Positions 8,940 through 18,435 of a DNA stretch of 64,000 nt are shown here, in pieces. The translations under genes were made by a program, and so were the position numbers. Source of the stretch: JADKAC01 sp964492065 (lineage in GTDB: Bacteria > Bacteroidota > Bacteroidia > Chitinophagales > BACL12); assembly GCA_964492065.1 (NCBI GenBank), contig CAZBHH010000004.1, positions 83,565-147,564 on the forward strand. Reading direction: 5' to 3'. Positions within the stretch are counted from its first letter, which is position 1, and every line of letters starts with the position of its first letter. The notes under the pieces were generated by a model. That model saw only the letters and a program-made list of their open reading frames with translations. It searched no databases and was not told the DNA's origin.

Positions 8940-10412
8940 ATGTTACGACAAAAGCTCAGCCAGAAACTACTCCAGAAATTATCGCCGCAACAGATACAGT
9001 TGATGAAGCTGTTGCAGGTGCCGACGGATCAACTGGAGCAGCGCATAAAGGAGGAGCTGGAAATTAATCCCGCATTGGAAATTTCCACTGCCGAGAGCGA
9101 TGAGCAACAGGAGGATATTTTCAGCAGCAAGGATGAAGAATCGGAATACGAAAAAGACGAATCGGAGAACAACGAAGAAATTGATCTGACAGACTATCTG
9201 GAAGATGACGATTACGCCGATTATAAAACCCGCGGCGACAGTTATGACGACGATGAGGAGAACAACCGCACCGTGCCGATACCGGTGTATGAGACTTTTC
9301 ATGAAAATCTGATACGACAAGTCGGAATGGTAGATTGCGACGAACGGCAACAGGCGATAGCGAAACAAATAATCGGCTCTATCGATGATGATGGATATTT
9401 GCGCAGGGAGATCAGCGCTATAGTGGATGACCTCGCTTTCTCACAAAATATAATTACCACTGAAGAAGAGATACTGGAATTATTGGATGTAGTCCAGGGC
9501 TTTGACCCCGCCGGTGTCGGCGCAAGGGATTTGCGTGAGTGTTTATTATTGCAACTGGAGCGTAAAATTCATACGAAGAACGTGAAGTATGCGATTACCA
9601 TAATCGAAGAGTACTTCGATGAGTTTACTAAGAAACACTACGACAAGTTAGCCCGCCAGATGAAATTAGAGGAGAGCGAATTGAAAGTGGTTTTGGATGA
9701 AATTTTAAAACTGAATCCCAAACCCGGCGGATCGGTGAAGGACAACAATACGTCGTTCAACCAGTTTATCATTCCCGATTTTACGATTATTAACAATACC
9801 GGTACTCTCGAACTGCGGCTGAATGCACGCAATGCACCCGACCTGCGCATCAGCCAGGACTTTAAAGAGATGATGCAGGATTATAAGGCGGGCGACAAGA
9901 AGGATAAAAAGCAAAGGGAAGCGGTGCAGTTTATCAAACAAAAACTGGATTCGGCCAAGTGGTTTATCGATGCCATTCGCCAGAGGCAGAACACCCTGTA
10001 CAACACGATGTACCAGATAATGGAACACCAGTACGATTTCTTTTTAACGGGTGATGAAACCCGCTTGAAACCCATGATTTTAAAAGATATTGCAGAGGTT
10101 ACCGGCCTGGATATTTCCACTGTCAGCAGGGTGGCCAACAGCAAGTATGTGAGTACCGAATTTGGGACATATGCATTGAAATTCTTTTTCAGCGAATCGC
10201 TTACCAATGAAGCGGGTGAAGAAGTCTCCACCCGGGAGGTGAAAAAAATCCTGGATGACCTGATCAACCTGGAGGATAAAAAGAATCCGTTGAGCGACCA
10301 GGAATTAACCGAGAAGCTGCATGAAAAGGGATATAATATTGCCCGGCGCACGGTTGCAAAATACCGGGAGCAACTGGATATCCCCGTTGCCCGGTTAAGG
10401 CGGGAATTGTAG
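8940..10412 (+). CDS. rpoN: RNA polymerase sigma-54 factor
   Basis: Alternative sigma factor that directs RNA polymerase to -24/-12 promoters and needs an AAA+ activator to open them. The 490-residue protein has the Gln/Leu-rich region I at the N-terminus (LSQKLLQKLSPQQIQLMKLL), an acidic region II (about residues 50-100, many Asp/Glu), the core-binding domain, a helix-turn-helix (about 385-410, ITGLDISTVSRVANSKYV-like) and the C-terminal RpoN box with its diagnostic ARRTVAKYRE at about 470. The ATG at 8940 is chosen because a good promoter occupies the 45 nt before it and because region I then begins at once. No sigma-54 activator is encoded in the window. Confidence 0.97.
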   Translation: MLRQKLSQKLLQKLSPQQIQLMKLLQVPTDQLEQRIKEELEINPALEISTAESDEQQEDIFSSKDEESEYEKDESENNEEIDLTDYLEDDDYADYKTRGDSYDDDEENNRTVPIPVYETFHENLIRQVGMVDCDERQQAIAKQIIGSIDDDGYLRREISAIVDDLAFSQNIITTEEEILELLDVVQGFDPAGVGARDLRECLLLQLERKIHTKNVKYAITIIEEYFDEFTKKHYDKLARQMKLEESELKVVLDEILKLNPKPGGSVKDNNTSFNQFIIPDFTIINNTGTLELRLNARNAPDLRISQDFKEMMQDYKAGDKKDKKQREAVQFIKQKLDSAKWFIDAIRQRQNTLYNTMYQIMEHQYDFFLTGDETRLKPMILKDIAEVTGLDISTVSRVANSKYVSTEFGTYALKFFFSESLTNEAGEEVSTREVKKILDDLINLEDKKNPLSDQELTEKLHEKGYNIARRTVAKYREQLDIPVARLRREL

Positions 10413-10461
10413 TTAACACGGGCGGTTGTATAATTCCGACTGCGGGCTTGGCGCTTATGCG

Positions 10462-10469
10462 TACCTTTG
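10462..10469 (+). promoter_or_regulatory. TAnnTTTG -7 element, near-leaderless
   Basis: TACCTTTG (followed by CAG) ends 6 nt before the ATG at 10476. No -33 TTG is at standard spacing. Transcription would begin at about the start codon. Confidence 0.45.
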
Positions 10470-10475
10470 CAGTAC

Positions 10476-11096
10476 ATGAGTTTAAAGCATATTTTCGGCC
10501 ACAGTTTCTCCATCGTCTTTCAGCCACTGTTACTTCCCTTACTCGGCACTGTCTATATCATTCGGTCGAATCCTTTCACCTTCCCCGACCCCTATGAAAA
10601 TTATATGTTGATACTGCGTGTGGCGTTGCTCACTTTTTTTTTCCCGGCACTGGTAGTGCTTCTGATGAGCGCACTGAAATTTGTGCAGGGTATAAATCTC
10701 CGCAACCGGCAGGACCGCATCATTCCCTATATTGCCACGCTCGCACTGTATATCTGGGCTTTTTACGTGTTCTATAAAGAGGGCTTCAACGGCATCATCA
10801 CGTTTATGTTATTGGGCTCCACCATCTCCATCGTACTCGCTTTTTTAATGAACCTGCTGGTGATGAAAATCAGTATGCATACGACGGGAGTGGGCGGCAT
10901 GATAGCCTTTTTTCTGCTGTTGTTGCCCTATACGAACTTCAATGCGCTGTACCCGTTTTTAATAGTCATTGTGATCGCCGGCCTGGTCGGTTCTGCCCGC
11001 CTAGCGCTGAATGCGCATACCCCCCGCGAAATTTATTTCGGATATCTCATCGGGTTTTTCAGCTTTATGCTGACCAATCTCGTATTTAAAATGTGA
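10476..11096 (+). CDS. Integral membrane protein with PAP2-like C-terminal motif
   Basis: A 206-residue membrane protein with about six hydrophobic segments. The C-terminal part reads GSARLALNAHTPREIYFGYLIG. It resembles the SR-x5-H-x3-E/D-x3-G signature of PAP2-type lipid phosphatases (SGHxR/SRxxxxxHxxxD), but the first PAP2 motif (K-x6-RP) is not visible, so a catalytic role is doubtful. Similar proteins are annotated as hypothetical or PAP2-like membrane proteins in Bacteroidota. The ATG at 10476 is chosen over a TTG three codons upstream that lies inside the TACCTTTG promoter element. Confidence 0.65.
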   Translation: MSLKHIFGHSFSIVFQPLLLPLLGTVYIIRSNPFTFPDPYENYMLILRVALLTFFFPALVVLLMSALKFVQGINLRNRQDRIIPYIATLALYIWAFYVFYKEGFNGIITFMLLGSTISIVLAFLMNLLVMKISMHTTGVGGMIAFFLLLLPYTNFNALYPFLIVIVIAGLVGSARLALNAHTPREIYFGYLIGFFSFMLTNLVFKM

Positions 11097-11169
11097 AACT
11101 CCCGGGTTTTATATTTCACATTTTGGGCTGAATGCGTGATGGAGGGATACGAAGTATATTATAATACAA

Positions 11170-11199
11170 ACGCACGCTGCAAATTTATTGCAGGTGCGT
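11170..11199. terminator. Strong hairpin, possible terminator for the TonB-like gene
   Basis: ACGCACGCTGCAA and TTGCAGGTGCGT pair over 12 bp with one bulged base around a loop of about 5 nt. On the minus strand it is followed by TTTGTATTAT, so it may end the tonB-like transcript that stops at 11315. There is no T-run on the plus strand. Confidence 0.45.
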
Positions 11200-11314
11200 C
11201 TGCATATCAACCCATTGTTTTATGTATGGACCTTTCACGTTAATTACAAATGCGTGCCGCAATCTCAAAAAACTGCATCGCCCACCTCCCGAGTTCAATT
11301 TTATTAATGCGGGT

Positions 11315-12010
11315 TTAATCCAGTTTGAAATGTATCGGAAGAGTATAGCGCACTTTCACCTTGCTATTACCCTGAATGCCGGCTTTCCAGGTGGGCATTA
11401 ATCCGATTACCCGCAGCACCTCCTCATTGCATCCGCCGCCGATACCCCTGATAATTGTCGCATCGCTGATCGTTCCGTCCTCATTTATTATAAAGCGCAC
11501 GTAAACGGTACCCTCTATTCCCGCCTCACGGGCAAATGCGGGATATACAATCGCATTGGCCAACCATACGTACAGCGCCGAAAATCCACCGGGAAACTCG
11601 GGGGCTATTTCTACTACTTCGTAGAATTCCTTGTTGGGATTTTCTTCAGTATTATTTAATATGACGGGATTTTGTACCGGCTTGATATCTGTGGCCTGGA
11701 TATTAAATTTATCCAGCGTCATTTTTGTATTTGCAACTTCAATTACCTGCGAATTTATTTCTGCCCTCTCTGTAGAGGAAGTTTGCACCTGCGGTTTTGG
11801 TGTGGGCGCAATGGATTTTATTTCTTCGGTATGAATTTCCACCTGGAAAAAATCGGCGAAGTCTGCAGATTGAATTTCCGGTCTTGCATATGGCCCGGCT
11901 GCAATTTTCCAGTTGAGAGCATATAATGCGAGTAACAGGGCGCACAGTATTCCAAACATGAAGAATATTGTAGTGTGTTTAAACGGATTGAATGCGGTCT
12001 TCGTTTGCAT
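11315..12010 (-). CDS. TonB-like energy transducer
   Basis: A 231-residue inner-membrane-anchored periplasmic protein. One membrane segment (about residues 15-35) is followed by a flexible linker and a TonB C-terminal domain at about 140-231: PEFPGGFSALYVWLANAIVYP, AREAGIEGTVYVRFIINEDG, GGGCNEEVLRVIGLMPTWKAG. TonB domains couple the proton-motive force, through ExbB/ExbD, to outer-membrane transporters. This FPGG...YP...GxVyVxFxVxxdG form is the usual Bacteroidota version. It lies 121 nt downstream of batE on the same strand, so it could be the last gene of the Bat operon or a separate unit. No exbB or exbD is in the window. Confidence 0.85.
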   Translation of the reverse strand: MQTKTAFNPFKHTTIFFMFGILCALLLALYALNWKIAAGPYARPEIQSADFADFFQVEIHTEEIKSIAPTPKPQVQTSSTERAEINSQVIEVANTKMTLDKFNIQATDIKPVQNPVILNNTEENPNKEFYEVVEIAPEFPGGFSALYVWLANAIVYPAFAREAGIEGTVYVRFIINEDGTISDATIIRGIGGGCNEEVLRVIGLMPTWKAGIQGNSKVKVRYTLPIHFKLD

Positions 12011-12131
12011 GGCTTTAGAATTTTATATTGGAGTGATGCGTAAACCCTTTTATTCCATAAATGGAAATCCTGCCATTTGCGTATTTATAATGCAACGAGG
12101 GGAGGCAGCGGATTTTACCGCCGCAGATTAG

Positions 12132-12881
12132 TTAAATACCGGTTACGCCGGAGGCCAATGCCCAGCCCTGGTTGCCATCGGGCATTTCAATTTTATACCA
12201 GCCGTTTTGCATCCCGAGAAGGCGCAGTTTCAGACCTTCGTGTAACATCACCAGGTTGGTGCTGTTTTCACTGGGTTCGCTTTTGATAACCAGGCTCGGT
12301 TGTACGATTATGCCGTAATGATAATTCCGGTCGTACATCGCCTTTGAAAATGTACTGCTGATGGAAATAATGAAGAGCAATAAGCAGATTCCAAACATGA
12401 AAAATCCGGCTTTGCGGAGCGTTATTTTTTTGCTTATCCTGAACAGGGCAAATCCCGCTACCGACAGCCAGATGCTGATAATGGAAATATATATCCATTG
12501 ATGTGTTTGCAACACGTTTATCCAACCGTGCCACCAGCGAATGATGAACAACCGGTTGACTGGAATCAGTTTATCTTTAATGCGGAGATTGGCGAGTTCT
12601 AAATTGTAAATTGCGTCTTTGTCATGAGGGGTGAGTTGCAGGCAGCGCTCGTAATTCAGGATTGCCAGGCCTATCTGGTTTGATTTATAATACGCATTGC
12701 CCAGGTTGTAATACAAATCGGGTGAAGCGCCTTTCTCAGCAATCAGGCTTTCATAGATTTCAATTGCCTTATAATAGTTTTTGTTGTCGTATTGTGTTTT
12801 GGCGAGATTAACATCCAATGAGTCCTGTGCATGTGCACTGAGAATAAAAAACAGACAGGTTATAGCGGTTAGAATTCTCAT
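12132..12881 (-). CDS. batE: BatE: TPR and SH3 domain protein
   Basis: A 249-residue envelope protein. A signal peptide (ending AHAQ) precedes two or three TPR repeats (about 22-105, e.g. PDLYYNLGNAYYKSNQIGLA), two membrane segments (about 130-150 and 160-180) and a C-terminal bacterial SH3-like domain (about 185-249, KSEPSENS...LHEGLKLRLL...GWYKIEMPDG.QGWA). This is the architecture of BatE, the last gene of the Bacteroides aerotolerance operon. Its start overlaps the batD stop by 4 nt, so the two are translationally coupled. It would form a periplasmic scaffold with the VWA proteins BatA/BatB, but the molecular role of the complex is unresolved. Confidence 0.85.
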   Translation of the reverse strand: MRILTAITCLFFILSAHAQDSLDVNLAKTQYDNKNYYKAIEIYESLIAEKGASPDLYYNLGNAYYKSNQIGLAILNYERCLQLTPHDKDAIYNLELANLRIKDKLIPVNRLFIIRWWHGWINVLQTHQWIYISIISIWLSVAGFALFRISKKITLRKAGFFMFGICLLLFIISISSTFSKAMYDRNYHYGIIVQPSLVIKSEPSENSTNLVMLHEGLKLRLLGMQNGWYKIEMPDGNQGWALASGVTGI

Positions 12882-14683
12882 GCCGGTAATTCATTTTCTA
12901 TTTCAGTGATTAAAGCTACCGCCTTATCGTATTCTTCCTGCATGACAGCAGTGGATTGTACCGGTGCGAATAGTGCAATTTCACATCGGTTCATCAGTCC
13001 GAATAGTTCGTTGACTGCAGTTTCCGATATTTTCTTTTCCCGTAAAATTCCGCCGATGTTCTCCCTGGACAGGTCGCTCGTTGGGATATTAAATTTATCG
13101 GAAAGATAGCCCCACACCGCCCTGATAGTTTCATCGTAGAACGCTTTGCGGTTGTCTTGTGCGATAAATTGATTTGCCGCTTTCAACCGCTTCACTGCGA
13201 CGGAGGTGGCTTTACGCTTGCGCATGCCCACAACATCTTTTTCCATTTCATTGCGCTTTGCCGTAAAGAAGAAAATAAAAATGCCAAGGAGTAGGGGTGC
13301 GGATAAACCGATATACGTAACAGGCGATTTCAATAGGGTATCACCGGAGACAAATTCCGGTGTTCCGGTTTTTAGATAGCGGATATCCTGCGCCAGCATT
13401 TCCACTTCTTCTTTGCTGACTCCGGTGCTTGTGTTGCCGCCGGTATATTGCGGGCCTGCCTCTACATCAACGGTATAGGCATCGGAGGCAATTGTCCGGT
13501 ATTGGCGTTTGCCGGGGTCGAAATAACTCCATGTATGCGAGGGCAGGGTAAACGATCCGGGTGAACGGGGTATCAACAGATATTCATAAGTCTTAGATGT
13601 AGCCGTTTCCGAAATTTTGGGATCGTAGGTTTCCCAACCCGGCGGGAGATTTAGTTCCGGTGTCTGGAATAATGCGAGATTACCGTTGCCGGTTATTTTA
13701 ATGCGGTAGGTGATGGGTTCGTCGGTTTTTGTTTTGGTGGTATTGATTTCGGTTTGCATATTGAAATTGCCGACGGCACCGTTAAAGCTAACAGGGGCAT
13801 TTGGGGGCAATTCCTTTACATTTATTTTAATTGCATTGGAGATGATTTCAAAATTTTGGCGATCATAGGTAGAGGAGAACGGGTTATTGAAAAACTGATC
13901 CCAGGGGTCATTGCTGTTACTCTTCCGCTTTGTGCGCAATGCCACAACCGCATCCACGCCGAGCGGATCTATTTCCAGTGTACCGCCGATTTGGGGTGTG
14001 AGCTTTGTTATTTTAACTACCTGCACCAGGTAGGATTGGCCATTGATGTTTTCATAGCTGCCCTGGTTGTTCTGCACAGTTACCTCTACGGCATGAAATC
14101 CATTGAATTTAGGCACCAACGTTGCACCCGTGATACCATAATCGTAGATCTGCGAGTTGCGGTTGACATATAATTTATAGGTAACCGTAATCTCTTCGCC
14201 TTTATACACGGAAGTGGCATCTGCGCTTGCCTTGATAAACATGTTCTTTTGCAAATAGCTGCTTAAATCGTCTGCGTCGTTATCGCCGTTTGAATTATTA
14301 TTGGTGATGGGGCGCTCGCTAACCTGGATGGTAACCGGTTGGGTGGTGTACGTATCTTTCCCCGATTGAATACTTGCCGGGCCTATTGTAAATGTACCGG
14401 CGGCTTTTGCCTGAAGCACATATCCGTAACTTATACTCTGCGATGTTTTACCGTTAATGGAGCTGAATGAGCTGCTTTGGTTAGGGCCGCCGAGTACATA
14501 GAAATCGCTGAATGCAGGCGCTTTGAAGTTTGAGACATTGCTTCCGTTGTGCAGTGTAAATGTCACTGTAAAGCGATCAGAAGTATTTACCTCGGTTCTG
14601 CTTACATTTATTTCAAAAGTGCTTTGCGCTGCGGAAAGCACGCTGATGCAGATACATGCGATTATTGTGCTCAGATGTTTCAT
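12878..14683 (-). CDS. batD: BatD family protein
   Basis: A 601-residue membrane-anchored protein. A signal peptide (residues 1-19, ending SAAQ) precedes a large beta-rich periplasmic region of Ig-like domains (e.g. INVSRTEVNTSDRFTVTFTL, FIKASADATSVYKGEEITVTYKL) to about residue 440. A membrane segment follows at about 455-475, then a cytoplasmic helical C-terminus. This matches BatD of the Bacteroides aerotolerance operon. The start shares one base with the batC stop (TAATG) and the stop overlaps batE by 4 nt. Confidence 0.9.
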   Translation of the reverse strand: MKHLSTIIACICISVLSAAQSTFEINVSRTEVNTSDRFTVTFTLHNGSNVSNFKAPAFSDFYVLGGPNQSSSFSSINGKTSQSISYGYVLQAKAAGTFTIGPASIQSGKDTYTTQPVTIQVSERPITNNNSNGDNDADDLSSYLQKNMFIKASADATSVYKGEEITVTYKLYVNRNSQIYDYGITGATLVPKFNGFHAVEVTVQNNQGSYENINGQSYLVQVVKITKLTPQIGGTLEIDPLGVDAVVALRTKRKSNSNDPWDQFFNNPFSSTYDRQNFEIISNAIKINVKELPPNAPVSFNGAVGNFNMQTEINTTKTKTDEPITYRIKITGNGNLALFQTPELNLPPGWETYDPKISETATSKTYEYLLIPRSPGSFTLPSHTWSYFDPGKRQYRTIASDAYTVDVEAGPQYTGGNTSTGVSKEEVEMLAQDIRYLKTGTPEFVSGDTLLKSPVTYIGLSAPLLLGIFIFFFTAKRNEMEKDVVGMRKRKATSVAVKRLKAANQFIAQDNRKAFYDETIRAVWGYLSDKFNIPTSDLSRENIGGILREKKISETAVNELFGLMNRCEIALFAPVQSTAVMQEEYDKAVALITEIENELPA

Positions 14684-15426
14684 TACCAGTCCTTTTCTAC
14701 CTGAATAGGCGCAGATTGTGCCTTTTGTTGATTTACTTTATCCTGTGTTTTTTTATCCTGATTATTCAGCGTTTGCATAATCCGGTCCAGTTCTTCGGGT
14801 GAATACTTTTTGGGTTGCGGTTTTTGCTGTTCACGGTCTTTGTTTTGCTGATCCTGTTGCTGTTCCTGTTGATTCTTATCCTGTTGCTCCTTGTCTTGGT
14901 TTTCCTTTTCTTGTTGGTTTTGTTGCTGCTGCTGATTTTTATCTTGTTGCTCCTGGTCCTTCTTATCCTGGTTTTGTTGATTTTGCTGTTGTTGTTGTTG
15001 TTCCTGTTTTAGTTTGGAGAGTGCGTATGCCAGGTTGTACTTTGTTTCCATATCGTCGGGATTGCTTTTCAATGCATTCTTATACGCTTCCACGCTTTTT
15101 TCATAATCCTTCATCTGCATATATGCATTGCCCATATTGTGATATGCTTTAGCACGTATTCCCGGGTCGAGACTTGCCTTGGCAATTGCCTCGTATTGGT
15201 CCAGGCTTTCCTTATACTTTTGTTGCTCGTAATACGCATTGCCCAGGTTGTAGTTACCCGCAACGGATTCGGGATTTTCCGACAATGCCGATTTATATTC
15301 CTGTTCCGCCCCGGTGTAATTGTTATTCTCAAAGGCTTTATTGCCTTTTTCTATATAACTGTTTTCCTGTTGTGCCATACATGCACTACTCAGGGCAACG
15401 GCAAATATGAAACAAATATTACGCAT
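14683..15426 (-). CDS. batC: BatC: TPR protein with Gln-rich tail
   Basis: A 247-residue periplasmic protein. A signal peptide (ending CMAQ) is followed by three TPR motifs (about 24-140: AFENNNYTGAEQEYKSAL, SVAGNYNLGNAYYEQQKYKE, KAYHNMGNAYMQMKDYEKS) and then about 85 residues made almost only of Q, K, N, D and E before the C-terminus. BatC proteins typically have this charged low-complexity tail. The ATG at 15426 is chosen over a TTG six codons upstream. It is preceded by AAAGGAG, one of the few Shine-Dalgarno-like sites in the window, and lies within the end of batB (8-nt overlap). Confidence 0.85.
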   Translation of the reverse strand: MRNICFIFAVALSSACMAQQENSYIEKGNKAFENNNYTGAEQEYKSALSENPESVAGNYNLGNAYYEQQKYKESLDQYEAIAKASLDPGIRAKAYHNMGNAYMQMKDYEKSVEAYKNALKSNPDDMETKYNLAYALSKLKQEQQQQQQNQQNQDKKDQEQQDKNQQQQQNQQEKENQDKEQQDKNQQEQQQDQQNKDREQQKPQPKKYSPEELDRIMQTLNNQDKKTQDKVNQQKAQSAPIQVEKDW

Positions 15427-16483
15427 GGTGCTCTCCTTTTTCAAAAATATAAAAATGTGAAATCCATTTTGAACCGCGGTCGCTGATAAAAAATTCCAAT
15501 ACTAAAAACGCAATGCCGATAGCGAGAAATAACTGGAAGTGATATGCATAATCCGTATATTCGAATTGGTTGGCCTCCTCTTTTTCCAGGGAGGCAATTT
15601 CTTTTTCAATTGCATTCAATGCGGTTTTTCCCTCTTCCAGGTTTACATAAATACCGTTGCCCTTGGTGGCCATTTCACGGAGCATGTCCTCATTCAACTT
15701 CGAGAGAATAATATTGCCTTGGGCATCTTTCTTAAATCCGGAAGCGGGGTTTCCCGCAAGTACCGGAATTGGTGCGCCGGCGGTAGAACCCACGCCTACG
15801 GTGATAATTTTTATATTTTCAGAGGCCAGCTTAGCGGCCATTTGCAATGCATCCGTATCGTGATTTTCTCCATCGCTGATGACGATAACCGCCTTGTTCT
15901 TTTTTTCGGTATCGCCCGAATCAGAACCGTTTTCGAATGTGGCTTGTGCATTTTCCAGGGCTGCGACAATATCGGTTCCCTGCACCTGTATCATATCGGT
16001 TGATACCGTATTCAGGTACATCAACGCTGCACGGCTGTCCACTGTCAACGGCATTTGTACAAATGATTTACCGGCAAATACCACGAGGGCAATTTTATTG
16101 CCGGCCAGTTTTTCAATTATTTGTGAAGCGAGAATTTTAGCACGTGTCAAGCGGTCGGGCTTCACATCTTCGGCGAGCATACTGCGGGATACATCGAAAC
16201 AAATGACGATATTGCTGCTCTCGGCCTTTACTTTCTCACGCTTGCTGCCCATGCGGATATTTGCGAGGGCGATGATGAAAGAGATTAACGCCAGGCAGAG
16301 AAAGAAAAACTTCCATGTCTTGCGCTTTGCGGAATATCCGCTCATCATTTCCATGACCAGAGGTTTGTCGCCCAATGCTTGCAAAGATTTCCTGCGCCAT
16401 CGCATCAGGAGATAATGCATTATCCACAGCAATGGAATTATGGCCAGCAGGTATAAATAGCGTATGTCTTCGAATTCCATCAT
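15419..16483 (-). CDS. batB: BatB: VWA domain membrane protein
   Basis: A 354-residue protein with two N-terminal membrane segments (about 8-28 and 57-76), a von Willebrand factor A domain (about 90-290) and a C-terminal membrane segment (about 318-338). The metal-binding MIDAS motif is intact: D97-V-S99-R-S101, with the later Thr and Asp in VQGTDIV and VISDGENH. VWA domains bind protein partners through the MIDAS metal. BatB pairs with BatA in the MoxR/Bat system. It is coupled by overlap to batA upstream (4 nt) and batC downstream. Confidence 0.92.
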   Translation of the reverse strand: MMEFEDIRYLYLLAIIPLLWIMHYLLMRWRRKSLQALGDKPLVMEMMSGYSAKRKTWKFFFLCLALISFIIALANIRMGSKREKVKAESSNIVICFDVSRSMLAEDVKPDRLTRAKILASQIIEKLAGNKIALVVFAGKSFVQMPLTVDSRAALMYLNTVSTDMIQVQGTDIVAALENAQATFENGSDSGDTEKKNKAVIVISDGENHDTDALQMAAKLASENIKIITVGVGSTAGAPIPVLAGNPASGFKKDAQGNIILSKLNEDMLREMATKGNGIYVNLEEGKTALNAIEKEIASLEKEEANQFEYTDYAYHFQLFLAIGIAFLVLEFFISDRGSKWISHFYIFEKGEHHA

Positions 16484-17490
16484 GTCAGTGTGCGGAACAG
16501 TGTTTGTCTTAACAATATTTCAATAAATAAACAGGCAATGGCAAGCAGTGCGAACAGGTAGAATTGTTCTTCGTAGCGCTGTGTAATATTCACCTCGGTT
16601 TTCTGCCGCTCTATTTGATCGATTTCTTTATAAATCTCGGAGAGTTTTTCTTTGCTCGTCGCACGGAAATACAATCCACCGGTAATATCGGCAATTTCTT
16701 TTAATGAGGCTTCGTCAAATGAAATGCGGGGGTCCAATTCAAACATTACCCTGCCCGATTTATCGACAACAGGAATGGGCCGGTTAGTTTCAGAACCCAC
16801 GCCGATTGTATATACGCGGATATTTAATTGTTTTGCCGCATAGGCGGCATCCTGTTGTGAAAATTCGCCGGCGGTGCGCACGCCATCGGTGAGCAGGATA
16901 ATCACTTTGGTGCTCAATTGTGAGGTGTCCGCAAGGCGGTTTACAGCCATGAACAGACCGTCGCCGATAGCCGTGCCGTCTTCGAGTTGCCAGTTGTCAA
17001 CCTGGTCGATTTGATTTTCCAGCATGAGGTGATCGAGAGTTATCGGGCATTGCGTGAATGATTCTCCGGCAAAAACCACCAGGCCGATGCGGTCATTCTT
17101 ACGTGCCCTGACGAACTCTTTGGCGGCCTCTTTGGCGGCGGTCATGCGGTTGGGTTTGAAATCCACTGCGTACATACTGCTCGAAATATCCATAGCCATT
17201 ACGATATCAATGCCTTCGGTAGTAATTTTCTTGTTGCTGAATTCCGATTGCGGTCTCGCCAGGGCAATTACTGCAAATACAAAACAGAGGATGCGCAATA
17301 CGGGCAGTACTGCCATCCACCTGGTGCGGGGTGTTGCCAGGTTTGTTTTTACATTGTGAATGGTAGAAGCAGTAAATGCAACATATTTCCTTTTCCATTT
17401 GTACTGTGTTACAATGAAAACGGGTACCAGTGCCAGCAGCAGTAGAAACCAGGGGTCAGCAAAAGTGATATGTGCCAAATCTAAATTCAT
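16480..17490 (-). CDS. batA: BatA: VWA domain membrane protein
   Basis: A 336-residue protein with two N-terminal membrane segments (about 11-27 and 62-79), a VWA domain (about 93-300) and a C-terminal membrane segment. The MIDAS motif is intact (D101-I-S103-S-S105, then EDGTAIGDG and LLTDG). It is a likely client or partner of the MoxR ATPase encoded at the head of the operon. The stop and start codons overlap the neighbouring genes by 4 nt on both sides, so translation is coupled across the cluster. Confidence 0.92.
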   Translation of the reverse strand: MNLDLAHITFADPWFLLLLALVPVFIVTQYKWKRKYVAFTASTIHNVKTNLATPRTRWMAVLPVLRILCFVFAVIALARPQSEFSNKKITTEGIDIVMAMDISSSMYAVDFKPNRMTAAKEAAKEFVRARKNDRIGLVVFAGESFTQCPITLDHLMLENQIDQVDNWQLEDGTAIGDGLFMAVNRLADTSQLSTKVIILLTDGVRTAGEFSQQDAAYAAKQLNIRVYTIGVGSETNRPIPVVDKSGRVMFELDPRISFDEASLKEIADITGGLYFRATSKEKLSEIYKEIDQIERQKTEVNITQRYEEQFYLFALLAIACLFIEILLRQTLFRTLT

Positions 17491-18431
17491 TGCACTTGTT
17501 CCATTACTTTTTCATTCTCCACTTTTGTCGCTTCCACAATGCGGTAAGCGTATTCCATACACTGCATATTTTCGTTTGCCAGCGGCTTTGACTTTGCAAA
17601 TTTTGCGAGATCTCCGGTAGTGAGTATCACTTGCAACTGTCGCATTAAACTCTCGCTGAGGCCTGCCTGTGCTGCCTGTTCGAGAATGGCATCGGTAGTG
17701 GATTCCATCGTTTGCAGGTCAAAACGCAAATCCAGGTATTCGCGGAGTATTTCCGTTAATTCAGAGTAATAAGCTTTGGTCGCATCCTGTTGCCAGAGTT
17801 TTTTATTTTCCAATTCTTTTAACTTCTGTATCGAGTAGGCGTACAAAGTAACTAAAGTCGGCTTTTCTGTTTCCGGTTTTTTCTGTTTCCGTTTTTTAAT
17901 ATAGAAGTAAATGAGATATACCAGTAAAGCGAGGATAACGATTCCTCCCAAAATGTAATACAAAGTGTAATTGGGCACACTTACCGTCAAATTATCCTTA
18001 ATGGGCATAATCGCCTTGGTAGTGTCAACCGGTATGGTCTGAACTGTCAGCCGGATGCTATCGGTGTGTGCTGTGTATTGAGTTGTGTCGCCCTGCATTT
18101 TATACGTTACATACACGGGCCGAATTATAAATAGACCCGAGTCGTAAGCGGAAAACACAATCTGCTGATGGAGAGTATAGATATCGTTTTCTATGAGCGT
18201 GTCGATACCCGAAACGGAAATTACTTCCAGTTTGCCGCCGATTGTATCGGTAACGGGCCAGTTGAACGTATTGGTTACCGGAGATTGAACATGCAAGTTA
18301 TAGCGGATGTAGTCGCCGATCAGGTAATTGCTGCTGTCCACGGAGGCGCTCAGCTTTACCTGCTGAGCCTGCACGGCAAATGAGCAGCAGAGCAACATCC
18401 AAATTGCGGTATATGAAAACCTCTTCAACAT
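17487..18431 (-). CDS. Bat-operon single-pass membrane protein
   Basis: A 314-residue protein with a signal peptide (about 1-22, ending VQAQ), a periplasmic beta-rich domain (about 23-155), one membrane segment (about 160-182, YILGGIVILALLVYLIYFYI) followed by a KKRKQKK stop-transfer cluster, and a helical cytoplasmic domain (about 190-314). Proteins of this layout regularly sit between the DUF58 and batA genes in Bacteroidota; I know no function for it. The ATG at 18431 is used, because a longer frame from 18521 would begin inside the DUF58 gene and lacks a signal peptide at its start. It lies 4 nt after the DUF58 gene. Confidence 0.75.
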   Translation of the reverse strand: MLKRFSYTAIWMLLCCSFAVQAQQVKLSASVDSSNYLIGDYIRYNLHVQSPVTNTFNWPVTDTIGGKLEVISVSGIDTLIENDIYTLHQQIVFSAYDSGLFIIRPVYVTYKMQGDTTQYTAHTDSIRLTVQTIPVDTTKAIMPIKDNLTVSVPNYTLYYILGGIVILALLVYLIYFYIKKRKQKKPETEKPTLVTLYAYSIQKLKELENKKLWQQDATKAYYSELTEILREYLDLRFDLQTMESTTDAILEQAAQAGLSESLMRQLQVILTTGDLAKFAKSKPLANENMQCMEYAYRIVEATKVENEKVMEQVQ

Positions 18432-18435
18432 ATAT

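Noticed and set aside
14799..15152. Leu/Val-rich open frames on the plus strand
   Set aside because: They are antisense shadows of the Gln/Lys-rich tail of batC; CAG/CAA and AAG tracts read as Leu codons on the other strand.
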